NCBI GenBank assembly: GCA_963847085.1
Contig: CAWJYO010000008.1
Coordinates: 62,001-126,000, forward strand
Length of the DNA: 64,000 nucleotides
Direction of reading: 5' to 3'
Source: Ilyomonas sp963847085
GTDB taxonomy: Bacteria > Bacteroidota > Bacteroidia > Chitinophagales > Chitinophagaceae
The notes beneath the pieces are model-generated. The model had not been told where the DNA came from. It searched no databases and was given only the letters and a program-made list of their open reading frames with translations. A program made the position numbers and the translations under genes. Shown piece after piece: positions 51,686 to 61,795 of the stretch. Every line of letters starts with the position of its first letter. Position 1 is the first letter of the stretch.

Positions 51686-53594
51686 ATGAGTGAATTTATT
51701 GTATCAGCACGCAAGTATCGCCCGCAAACGTTCAGCACGGTTGTAGGTCAGCAGCACATCACCACCACGCTTAAAAATGCCATCAAAAATCATCAGTTGG
51801 CGCACGCGTTTTTGTTTTGTGGTCCGCGTGGTGTTGGCAAAACTACCTGCGCTCGTATTCTTGCCAAAACCATCAACTGCGAAAACTTACAGCCCGATGG
51901 CGAAGCGTGTAATCAATGCCATTCCTGCGTAAGTTTTAATGAAGGCACTTCGCTCAATATTCACGAATTAGATGCTGCCAGTAATAATTCGGTGGATGAT
52001 ATTCGTGCGCTGGTTGAACAGGTGCGTTTTGCACCACAAGCCGGCAAATACAAAGTGTATATTGTAGATGAAGTGCACATGCTTTCGGCAAGCGCATTCA
52101 ATGCGTTTTTAAAAACATTGGAAGAGCCGCCGCCGTATGCCATTTTTATTTTGGCAACTACAGAAAAGCATAAGATACTTCCTACCATTTTATCGCGTTG
52201 CCAGATATTCGATTTCAAACGCATTACCATCCATGATACGGTTGAACATTTAGAAGAAATTGCGGTAAAAGAAAACATCACTGCACAGAAAGCTGCATTG
52301 CAACTGATTGCTCAAAAAAGCGAAGGTTGTATGCGCGATGCGTTGTCAATCTTAGATAAAATTGTTTCATTTACCAACTCGCAGGTAACGTATCAAAACA
52401 CGCTCGAGCATCTTAATATTTTAGATGAAGATTATTATTTTAAGCTGTTGCAAAGCCTGTTGCAGCAAGACCTTGCATCGGCAATGCTGTTGTACGATGA
52501 GATCAACCGCAAAGGCTTTGAAGGCGATTCGGTGCTCAATGGTTTTGCCCAGTTTTTACGAAATGTATTGGTGTGTAAAGATGCCAAAGCAGCTTCGTTA
52601 TTAGACGTTGTGGAAGGGGCGCAGCAACGCTATGTAGATGCAGCAAAAAGAATCAGCACTTCGTTTTTGGTAAGTGCGTTGAACATTTTGAATGAAGCCG
52701 AAATCAACTACAAAATGGCGCGCAACAAACGCCTGCATGTGGAGATGGCAATCATCAAACTTAACTTTTTACAGCAGGCTTTGGAGCTAACGGTTGAGAA
52801 CAACGAAGTGGTGCAAAAGAAAAGGGTAGATGCGCCGGTGGCTTATCGCGCAAAAACAATTGCGCCCTTGCAGCCCAGCTACAAATGGAAATGGGAAAGC
52901 CATTCCTTCTTTACCTAAAAAAAATAACGAGCCCCCACTAACCAACGGTTACAAAAAAGAAGAGCCGGCATTGGTTGAAAACAAAATTGTATTGCCCCAA
53001 ACCGAATCAAAATTATTCATTCAGCAACCTTCCGGTAAGCAACCCATAAAAGAAGACAAACCTTTTTATCCTCCTGTTGAAACAGAAGTGGTAGTAGTTA
53101 ATGAACCCGCTGCGGCAACTTTGCTTCAATCCAAAACAAAAAGGAGTTTATTATCAGCACTGCGCGATAAATATGGCGACCAATACAACATTGAAGAAAT
53201 TGATGAAGCCGAACCGTTGGAAATGGAAAAGCTGCGCGAATGCTGGTTTGGTTTTGCCGCAAAATTGGAAGAACAGCAAAAGCACAGTGCTGCCAACACA
53301 TTTAAAATGGCAAGGCTTACCATTGAAAACGAAACGCGTGTGCTGATTACCGTGAGCGCGTTGGTGCAGCAAAAGTTTGTTGAGCAGGAAAAAACCTTGC
53401 TGGCAGATTGCATTCAAAAAACATTTCACAACCATGCCATTCAGTTGCAAATTGTTGTGGAAGACGATGTGAACGAAGAAGTATCGCCCTTTTTAATCAT
53501 GAACAGCCGCGAACGCTTTAACTACATCGCTTCGCAATATCCGCTGGTAAAAGAACTGAAAGACCGGCTGCGTTTGGAAATTGATTCCATTTGA
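51686..53594 (+). CDS. dnaX: DNA polymerase III subunits gamma/tau, one frameshift
   Basis: DnaX loads the sliding clamp. ATG 51686 opens IVSARKYRPQTFSTVVGQQH, then GPRGVGKTTCARILAKT (Walker A, about residue 48), CxxC zinc residues in CEN...CNQCHSC, VYIVDEVHMLS (Walker B) and LATTEKHKILPTILSRC (sensor region). The frame continues to 52918 and stops, while the adjacent frame (52830-53594) provides the C-terminal domain with RDKYGDQYNIEEIDE and IDEAEPLEMEKLRECWF. The full span gives 636 codons plus one base, a normal tau length. The switch lies somewhere in 52830-52916. It may be a sequencing indel; see findings for the other reading. Confidence 0.93.
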
Positions 53595-53739
53595 TTTTTA
53601 ATTAACTACAAAGACACAAAGTTTTATCAGGGAGTTTCTATGTGAAACTTATGTTTCTAATGTGTCTATGTGTTTCGTCTTTCGAAAACTTGGTATTCTT
53701 TTTAGACAATAAAAAACTCACGTTCTAAACAGATTTACC

Positions 53740-54171
53740 ATGTGGCTCATCTTTGCGATTTTGGCAGCAGTTACGGCAGCGTTGGCCGTTATTTTTTCAA
53801 AAGCAGGGTTAAAAAATATTGAGCCGAATGTCGGTTTTGCGCTGCAAGCCATTTTGATACTTTTGATTTCGTGGAGTGCGGTATTCTTTCAAAAAGCATC
53901 AGCCAATTTTGGTAAAATTGACAAGCGCACCTGGATATTTATTGCCTGTGCAGGAGTTGCCACCTGCTTGTCTTCCCTGTTTCAATTTAAGGCTTTAAAA
54001 GATGGCCCGGCCGGTGCTGTAACATCAATTGAACGAAGCTCATTGGTGCTTACTGTAATTCTTGCTTTCTTCTTTTTAAAAGAAAAAATTACCTGGCAAC
54101 TGGCGGTTGGCGCATTGTTGATTATTGGCGGAGCCGTGCTGATTGGTGTTGCGCAAGGCAATTCAAAATAA
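53740..54171 (+). CDS. EamA-family half-size membrane protein
   Basis: This 143-residue protein has four or five transmembrane segments and belongs to the EamA (drug/metabolite transporter) superfamily, which usually has ten helices. Landmarks are FAILAAVTAALAVIFSKAGLKNIEPN, the LSSLFQFKALKDGPAGAVTSIERSSLVLTVILAFFFLKEKITW block (about residues 85-125) and a last helix ending in GNSK. A one-domain version must act as a dimer. It lies between dnaX and rsmA. Substrate unknown. Confidence 0.88.
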   Translation: MWLIFAILAAVTAALAVIFSKAGLKNIEPNVGFALQAILILLISWSAVFFQKASANFGKIDKRTWIFIACAGVATCLSSLFQFKALKDGPAGAVTSIERSSLVLTVILAFFFLKEKITWQLAVGALLIIGGAVLIGVAQGNSK

Positions 54172-54205
54172 CGATTGCGGTTCTTCTCTTTTACTTTTGT
54201 AAGTA

Positions 54206-54963
54206 ATGAATTATACACTTAAAAAATCGTTGGGGCAACATTTTTTGCATGATGAAAACATCTGTAAAAAAATAGTGGATGCTTTGCAGGGAGAATCGTT
54301 TCAGCAATTGCTGGAAGTAGGGCCTGGCGCTGGCGCCATCACAAAATACCTGCTTCAAATTCCGCACATCCATTTTAAAGCGATTGAAATTGATGCTGAA
54401 AAAATAGCCTTTTTACAAAACACATATCCTGCCATTGAAGATAAAATTATCCATGCTGATTTCTTACAAACTTATGCTCCGTTTGAAGGCGAATTTGTAG
54501 TGATTGGAAACTTTCCTTACAATATTTCATCGCAGATTTTATTTAAGATTTTAGAATGGAAAAACAGCGTTCCTGTTATTATTGGAATGTTTCAAAAAGA
54601 AGTGGCGCAGCGCATTGCAGCCCAGCCGGGAAACAAAGTGTATGGTATTCTTTCAGTGTCTGATACAAGCCTTTTATTCTGTAGAATATTTGTTTGATGT
54701 GCCACCCAATTCGTTCACGCCACCACCGAAAGTAATGAGTGGCGTCATTCGTTTAAAAAGAAAAGAATGAAACCTTATCTGTAAAAAGCGAAAAGGCTTT
54801 TACAGCGTTGGTAAAAACAGCTTTTAACCAGCGAAGAAAAATGCTTCGCAATGCAACCCGAAGCTTGTTTGATGAAGCTGTTTTAGAAGATGATATTTTT
54901 AACAAGCGTGCTGAACAGCTTTCCCTTTCTGACTTTGCGCGGCTTTCGTTTTTGATGAAATAA
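54206..54963 (+). CDS. rsmA: 16S rRNA (adenine1518/1519-N6)-dimethyltransferase RsmA, two frameshifts
   Basis: RsmA (KsgA) dimethylates two adenines near the 3' end of 16S rRNA. The first 160 codons give YTLKKSLGQHFLHDENI (motif X), LLEVGPGAGAITKYL (SAM motif I, about residue 31), IEIDAEKIAFL and VIGNFPYNISSQILFKI (NxPY catalytic motif, about 95). The frame breaks near 54670 and again near 54770; the other frames supply SVEYLFDVPPNSFTPPPKVMSGVIRLKRKE and the helical C-terminus ending in FARLSFLMK at TAA 54961-54963. About 252 residues, the family size. Because RsmA is highly conserved, I treat both breaks as errors. Confidence 0.92.
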
Positions 54964-55068
54964 TTTACTTGTATAGTCTGCTATTTCACTATCAATAAAA
55001 GATAAAAAATGCAAATTTATTTCCCCATAGCTTGAATACATTTGAAACTTTTAAATACCTTCTTTCAC

Positions 55069-57041
55069 ATGAAACTATTGCTGTCATTTTTTGCGGCTTG
55101 CCTTTGTTGTTCGTTTGTTTTTGCACAAAAAAATAAAGCCTTCGATGTAGCATCGCCCAATGGCAATGTAAAGTTGCATGTTGCCATTGCCAATACAATT
55201 GAATGGAGTGTTCGTTTGAAAGATGAGGTGGTTATTGAACCTTCTTCTATTTCATTGCAACTTCAAAACGAAACACTGGGTAATGGCGCTGTGGTTATTT
55301 CATCCAAAACAGAAAGTGTAAACGAAAATATTGCTGCCATCAATTATATTAAAGCAACGATTCCTGATCAGTATAATCAAATCACGTTACGCTGCAAAGG
55401 CGATTATGGTTTGGTGTTCAGAGTGTACGATGATGCGGTGGCGTATCGCTTTTTCACGCAAAAGAAAAACGGAATTATCGTAAAAGGGGAAGAAGCGAAT
55501 TTCAACTTCACGAATGATGATTCGGCTTTCATTCCGATTCAGTGGGATTACCGTGATGGAAAAATTTTTAATTCCTCTTTTGAAGCCTTATATCATCATA
55601 TACCATTGTCTCAATTTCCAAAAGATTCATTGGCGTTTCTTCCTCTTTTGGTTGATATTGGCGAAGGCAGAAAAGCCCAAATTTTAGAAGCCGATCTGGA
55701 AGATTATCCAGGTATGTATCTAAATTTGAACGAAACCAAAAAAGGCTTGCAAGCTGTGTTTGCGCCGTATCCAACCAAGGCACATGTTGTTGGCAGAAAT
55801 TGAATCCCTAACTGAACGTGCCGCATTACATTGACAGCACAAACGGCACACGAAGCTTTCCGTGGCGCGTGATTGCCATTAGCGAGCAGGATAAAGATTT
55901 ATTGAATAATGATATTGTTCAAAAGTTAGCGTCTGCGCCAAGATTGCCCGATTATTCGTGGGTAAAGCCCGGACAGGTTGCCTGGGATTGGTGGAACAAC
56001 TGGAACGTTACCGGCGTTGATTTTAAAGCCGGCATCAACACAGAAACTTATAAGTATTATATTGATTTTGCAGCCGCTAATAAATTGCCTTATATTGTTA
56101 TGGATGAAGGATGGTCAGGTACTTTAGATTTACTCAAAACCAATCCTGCTGTGGATTTAGCAGCAATCATTGATTATGGAAAACAAAAAGGTGTAGGCGT
56201 AATTCTTTGGGCAACCTGGTATGCTGTTTCGCATCAAACAGATAGTGCTTTCGCACTGTATTCAAAAATGGGCGTGAAAGGATTTAAGATTGATTTTTTT
56301 GATCGCGATGATCAGAAAGTAGTGGCATCCGCTTACGAGATTGCGAAGAAGGCTGCGCAATATCATTTGATGGTAGATTATCATGGCATTTCTAAACCCA
56401 CAGGTTTGCAACGCACCTATCCGAATGTGATGGGCTACGAAGGTGTAAAAGGTTTGGAAAATTTTAAATGGGCCAATGAAGATCAGCCGCGTTATGTTGT
56501 TACCATTCCGTTTATCCGTATGATGGCCGGACCGATGGATTACACACCCGGCGCGATGCGAAATGCTACAGAAGCTGATTTCAGGCCGATCAATGACAAC
56601 CCGATGGCCAAAGGAACACGCTGCCAGCAGCTGGCTGAGTATGTTGTTTTTTATGCGCCTTTGCAAATGTTATCCGACAATCCAACAATTTATACAAGAG
56701 AAAAAGTATGCCTCGATTTTATTACTTCGGTTCCTACTACATGGGATGAAACAGTGCCCTTGGATAGCAAGGTAGGAGAGTATGTAGCAGTAGCGAGAAG
56801 AAAAGGAGCTAACTGGTTTGTTGGCGCGATGAGTAATTGGACTTCAAGAGATATAACACTTGATTTTTCATTTCTGAAAGAGGGCACTTATGAAGCTACC
56901 ATTTTTGAAGATGGTGTGAATGCAGACAGGAATGCTACCGATTATAAGAAGATAACTAAACAGTTGAAAAGTGGCGACAAACTTACCATTCATTTGGCGC
57001 CCGGCGGCGGCTGGGCAGCGAGAATTGATCCGGTGAAATAA
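55069..57041 (+). CDS. Glycoside hydrolase family 97, retaining alpha-galactosidase type, one frameshift
   Basis: GH97 enzymes split into inverting alpha-glucosidases (SusB) and retaining alpha-galactosidases. The signal peptide is LLLSFFAACLCCSFVFAQK at ATG 55069, followed by the beta-sandwich domain (to 55803). One indel near 55803 joins it to the TIM barrel (from 55818). The barrel has MGVKGFKIDFFDRDDQ (about 56270-56320, with the nucleophile Asp of the retaining type), DYHGISKPTGLQRTYPN and the acid/base region around NVMGYEGVKG. This favours an alpha-galactosidase over SusB. About 657 residues. In this cluster it would strip galactose from galactomannan. Confidence 0.9.
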
Positions 57042-57163
57042 AAAGAAGCAAAAGTAAAAATGGAAGTGTAAGCGATGACCAAAAGATAAAGCTTGCCACG
57101 TGTCATCGTTGTTATCATTTTATTGAATACAATTCATTCACAATAACACAAACTTGTATTGCC

Positions 57164-58150
57164 ATGAAGCCAATCATTGTATCGTTTGTTTTTGCCTGTT
57201 TTTCACTCCTCTCTTTTTCACAAGGATTGCCTGTGAATAAAAACGCTTCGCCTGAAGCAAAAAAGTTATTGAATTATTTTTATAGCATCAGCGGCAAACA
57301 AATAGTGAGCGGTCAGCATGGTGATGAACGCTGGTTGGATACAGTAAAATCTATGACCGGAAAGTATCCGGCTATTTGGGGATCCGATTTTATATGGCAT
57401 GGTGCAAAAGATGCCGGTCAGGATGTAGTGAATGAAGCGATGCAGAAATACAAAGAAGGATACATCATCACTTTAATGTGGCACCAGGGCAGGCCAATTG
57501 ACAATCCGCCGTTTGGATGGAAAGAAAGTGTGCAGGCAAAACTAACCGATGCGCAATGGAAAGAATTGACTACACCGGGCACTCCTTTATACCAACGCTG
57601 GCTGGCACAAATTGATGTAGTGGCTGGCTATTTAAAGCAGTTGGACAGTGCACACATTCCTATTCTCTGGCGCCCATATCATGAAATGAACGGAGCTTGG
57701 TTTTGGTGGGGAAATAAGCCCGGCAAAGATGGCATACAAAAGCTATGGAAGATGATGTATGACCGTTATACCAACTATTTTCATTTAAACAATCTCATCT
57801 GGGTGTGGGGCGCCAATGGTCCGAGAGACATTCCGGGCGATGAAGCATATCCATACAAAGATTTTTACCCTGGCAATGAATATGCAGATATGTTGGGCGC
57901 TGATGTATACCATTTAGATTATGAGCAAAAAGACTATAACGACCTTTTGAATCTTGCCAAAGAAAAACCGATAGCCTTAACAGAGGTTGGCGAATTGCCA
58001 TCGGTTGATGTGTTAAACGCACAACCCAAATGGTGCTACTTTTTGGTTTGGAGCGATTGGGTTATCAGTCATAACACGAAGCAGCAGGTGAAGGATGTTT
58101 ACAGCTTACCGCAAGTAGTAACACATGATAACATAAAGCTGCCACAATAA
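57164..58150 (+). CDS. Glycoside hydrolase family 26 beta-mannanase
   Basis: GH26 enzymes mostly cleave beta-1,4-mannan backbones. The 328-residue protein has a signal peptide (VSFVFACFSLLSFSQG). The acid/base Glu is in PILWRPYHEMNGAWFWWG (about residue 170) and the nucleophile Glu in KPIALTEVGELPSVD (about 272), with SGQHGDERWLD, IWGSDF and NLIWVWGANG nearby, all typical of the family. The frame is intact. The length fits a single catalytic domain without a carbohydrate-binding module. It lies 123 bp after the GH97 gene and is likely part of its unit. Confidence 0.93.
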   Translation: MKPIIVSFVFACFSLLSFSQGLPVNKNASPEAKKLLNYFYSISGKQIVSGQHGDERWLDTVKSMTGKYPAIWGSDFIWHGAKDAGQDVVNEAMQKYKEGYIITLMWHQGRPIDNPPFGWKESVQAKLTDAQWKELTTPGTPLYQRWLAQIDVVAGYLKQLDSAHIPILWRPYHEMNGAWFWWGNKPGKDGIQKLWKMMYDRYTNYFHLNNLIWVWGANGPRDIPGDEAYPYKDFYPGNEYADMLGADVYHLDYEQKDYNDLLNLAKEKPIALTEVGELPSVDVLNAQPKWCYFLVWSDWVISHNTKQQVKDVYSLPQVVTHDNIKLPQ

Positions 58151-58161
58151 AACGGGACGCA

Positions 58162-59160
58162 TTACGCAGTGGCTTCCTTTGATAACTGTAAGTTTGTTTT
58201 TGTTCTCTTTTTTAGCTCTTTCATTATCCCGATCAACGAACGATGATTTAAGGGAAACTCAAGCACAACATGCAAAAAGCTCAGGAAGAATAAGGATTGC
58301 AAACCAGTTTTATAATTCCATACATACAATGAAATAAAACAAACAAATAAGATGACGACAACAGTGATTCTAAAACGGGATACGCGGTGCCATTGAATGA
58401 CTGATGTTTTAGAAAACCAGTTGAGGTAATGATAGGTATAAGCAAAAGCAATGATACGGGTAAGCTGTATGCTATTCTGATTGCTGAATACGGTTTGATT
58501 AGTCAGATGAAGATCGCGAAGCAAATTCTTATTCAATTTAGAAAAATAACTGTAACCATTGACAGCCCAGTTGCTTGCCGGATTGTTATAATTGCGAAAC
58601 AGTAACAGGCAAAGCACCGGACATATCACAAAAACAGCAAAAGAGAAATAGCCACTGCGACTGTTACTTTTAAGAGCACCATATAAAATAAAAGCACCGG
58701 TAAAAATATAAACATGAATCAATGTAGGAAGATACAAGCCGAAAATAAGGGCGAGAAAGTTGTAACTGCTAATGAGCAAAACGCCGGCAAGTAAAAGAGC
58801 AGTTAACCATATTCTTGCACTGCGCCTGGCTGTTGAAATAAACACAAGGGCAAGTCCGAATATAAAAAAGATAATAGCACCACTGTATCGTTTGGCATAA
58901 GTGAACACAAGGCTATGAGCCGGAGCAAAACGGGTTAACAAAATATAAATGACAGCAACAACACCTAATAGAATGAAATCGGTTTTTAACGGCGTAAAAT
59001 ATTTCCTGTCATGCAGCCATGATATCTCTGTAAGGTAATGCGCCGGACCTAAAAAAGCATACGAAAACAAAAAGAGTTCAAAAGGCAGATAGATGGCAGC
59101 ACCGGCCGAGAATAACATGAAAAAAATATTCAGATAATTGATATGGTCTGCTTTCATCAT
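58162..59160 (-). CDS. Hypothetical polytopic membrane protein with conserved His clusters
   Basis: No family is recognised. The start is taken at ATG 59160 or 59157, because the longer frame to 59301 overlaps the signal peptide of the GH9 gene. The protein has about eight hydrophobic segments. Histidines sit in membrane-embedded or nearby motifs GPAHYLTEISWLHD (about residue 45), TLIHVYIF, YTYHYLNWFSK with QWHRV, and SFLHVVLEFPLNH near the C-terminus, arranged like a metal-binding membrane enzyme (this is an observation about spacing, not a family match). It lies between two glycan-degradation genes but on the opposite strand; its stop is 11 bp beyond the GH26 stop. Confidence 0.68.
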   Translation of the reverse strand: MMKADHINYLNIFFMLFSAGAAIYLPFELFLFSYAFLGPAHYLTEISWLHDRKYFTPLKTDFILLGVVAVIYILLTRFAPAHSLVFTYAKRYSGAIIFFIFGLALVFISTARRSARIWLTALLLAGVLLISSYNFLALIFGLYLPTLIHVYIFTGAFILYGALKSNSRSGYFSFAVFVICPVLCLLLFRNYNNPASNWAVNGYSYFSKLNKNLLRDLHLTNQTVFSNQNSIQLTRIIAFAYTYHYLNWFSKTSVIQWHRVSRFRITVVVILFVCFISLYVWNYKTGLQSLFFLSFLHVVLEFPLNHRSLIGIMKELKKRTKTNLQLSKEATA

Positions 59161-59209
59161 TTTGGTAAAAATAACACCGCAATTAAAACTTATAAAAGAA
59201 ACAGCGATT

Positions 59210-61697
59210 ATGAACAGGATTTTTAGCGTAAGTCTTCTTTTCCTTTCCTTACAAACCTTCTCACAAAGCGGGAAACCTGCGCAGGGCATGCACCTCAACA
59301 ACCAGGAGTATTTGGAATATGAAGGCGTGAATGTAATGCTGGCGCACGATTTTTATCCCGAAGGACATCAGGGCGGTGTAGGTGTCATACAAAACGGAAT
59401 GCGTGTTGCCACCAACGGCGACATTCGTTTAAATCCAACACCAGGCCAGTGGCAGCCGATACCAAAAGTTGGCAAACGAGTGATTGATAAAGCCACCGGC
59501 GCTGTTAGTGTTCACATGGAATATCCGAATGAAGAAATCAATCGCAAAGGGTTCAATCCTGTTATTTATCCTGACTTGAAATTTAGTTACACCATTCGTG
59601 TAGTGCCTGCCGGTAAAAGCTTTAAAATCATTGTTGATTTAGATAGTTCGTTGCCCGACAACTGGATTGGAAAAGTGGGCTTCAACTTTGAGTTGTTGCC
59701 TTCTGTGTTGTTTGGAAAAGCTTATTATATGGACAAACAATTTGGTATTTTTCCGCAACAGGCAAATGAGCAAAACTACATAGATGAAGGAGGCGAAACA
59801 CAAGTAACGCCAATGGCAAGCGGTAAGAAATTAACTATTGCACCCGAAAGCGATAAGCAACGAATGACAATTGAAAACCTGAAGGGGAACGGGCTTCAAT
59901 TAATGGATGGCAGAGGCAAGTTTAATAATGGCTGGTTTGTGATTCGTTCTCTTGTTCCAAAAGGAGCAACAAAAAATGCGATTGAATGGTTGGTAACGCC
60001 ACATGCTATCGAAGGATGGCAATCATCACCTGTGGTGCAGGTATCGCAGGTTGGCTATCATCCGGCACAACAAAAAATTGCTGTGATAGAATTGGATGCA
60101 AAAGATACCAAACGTTCACCCGCTACTTTGCTTCGCGTGAGTGAAAACGGAGGCTTTGAAACAGTATTGCAATCATCGCCAAAAGAGTGGGGCGACTTTC
60201 TTCGGTATCATTATTTGCAGTTTGATTTTTCAAGCATTACCAAGCCGGGAATGTACGTGGTAAAATATGGCAATGATACCACAGTTCCATTTCAAATTAG
60301 CGACAGCGTTTATGCCAGAGACGTGTGGCAGCCAACGTTAGAATATTTTCTGCCGGTACAAATGTGCCACATGCGGGTAAACGATAAGTATCGCGTTTGG
60401 CACGGATGGTGTCACATGGACGATGCGCGCATGGCGCCCATTGATTCCAATCATTTTGATGGATACATACAAGGTCATTCTACATTAACATCTTACAAGT
60501 CTGGCGAAACGGTTCCCGGCTTAAATAGGGGCGCATGGCATGATGCCGGCGACTTTGATTTGCGCGTTGAATCGCAATCGGAAACAGTATATGGATTGAC
60601 TTTGGCTTATGAAGCATTCAACATCAAGTATGATAACACAAGCATCAACCAGCAAACTCATGTGGTAGAAATACAACAGCCTGATGGCAAGCCCGATGTG
60701 CTGCAACAAATTGAGCATGGCTTGCTTTCTATTGTTGGTGGATATCAAAGTATGGGAAGGTTTTACCGCGGCATTATTGAGCCTACGATGCAGCAATACA
60801 CTGTACTTGGCGACCCTGCTAACATTACCGATAATCAATTTTATAATGATGTAAAAACAAACGGTACGCCACCCGCTGTTGGCTTGCCCAACTCGCCCGA
60901 CGACAGATGGGTGTTTACAGAAGAGAATCCCGGCAGATCGCTGGAAGTAGCAGCGGCATTGGCCGCTGCCAATCGTGTAATGAAAGGCTATAACGATACA
61001 ATGGCTGCTGCGTGTTTGCGCATTGCAAAAGAAGTATGGAATAATGCAAAAGAAACGGCTCCGTTACAACGCGTTCAACTGGCTTCTGAGCTGTATCTTA
61101 CTACAAAAGAAGCCCAATATGCGGACTTCTTAATCAGTAACAAAGACGCAATTGCAAAACATATCGACAATACAGGCTGGGTGCTGGGAAGGGCATTACC
61201 CATGATAAACAATGCTGACTTTACAAATACCATTACTTCTGCTGTGAAAGTTTTGTATGATACCATTCAGGCACAGGGAAAACAAACGCCTTATGGTATG
61301 CCTTACAAGCCCAATATCTGGGGCGCAGGATGGGACATTCAGCACTTTGGTTACAAGCAATATTTTCTGCACACAGGCTTTCCCAACATCGTGTCAGACA
61401 AGTATATGCTTGACGCGCTTAATTTTATTTTGGGTTGCCATCCCGGCACGCAACACAGCCTCTTTTGCATCTGGTGTTGGCGCACATTCTATGATTCCGG
61501 GGTATGGTTTTAATCGGGCTGATTGGTCGTATATTCCGGGCGGTGTTTCATCCGGCACTGCATTGATACGCCCTGATTTTCCGGAGTTATTGGCGTTTCC
61601 TTTTTTGTGGCAGCAGGGCGAGTATGTATTGGGTGGCGGTACTACCGATTATTTGTTTTTGGTGTTGGCGGCTAATGATCTTCTAAATAAAAAATAA
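59210..61697 (+). CDS. Glycoside hydrolase family 9, with N-terminal beta-sandwich, one frameshift
   Basis: GH9 enzymes are inverting cellulases or glucomannan-active endoglucanases. ATG 59210 gives the signal peptide RIFSVSLLFLSLQTFSQSG. A large N-terminal beta-rich region (about residues 30-270) and a CelD-like Ig domain (VVQVSQVGYHPAQQKIAVIELDAK, about 280-380) precede the (alpha/alpha)6 barrel with CHMRVNDKYRVWHGWCHMDD, GAWHDAGDFDLRVE (catalytic Asp pair, about 445) and EENPGRSLEVAAALAAANRV. The frame breaks near 61456 and the next frame gives GTNTASFASGVGAHS (barrel end), to TAA 61695-61697. About 829 residues. The exact substrate (cellulose, mixed-link glucan or glucomannan) is not fixed. 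Confidence 0.9.
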
Positions 61698-61795
61698 GGA
61701 AGCAAAAATGTTGGCAATGCAAAACAAAATAGGCAACACTTTCATCCATCCTACTACAATTCATTCTTTACAGAATTGATGTAAAAACAATAGGC

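Noticed and set aside
52890..52924. Programmed frameshift at the A8 tract of dnaX
   Set aside because: The tract follows the zero-frame stop at 52916-52918, so slipping there cannot bypass it; a plain indel is the simpler explanation.
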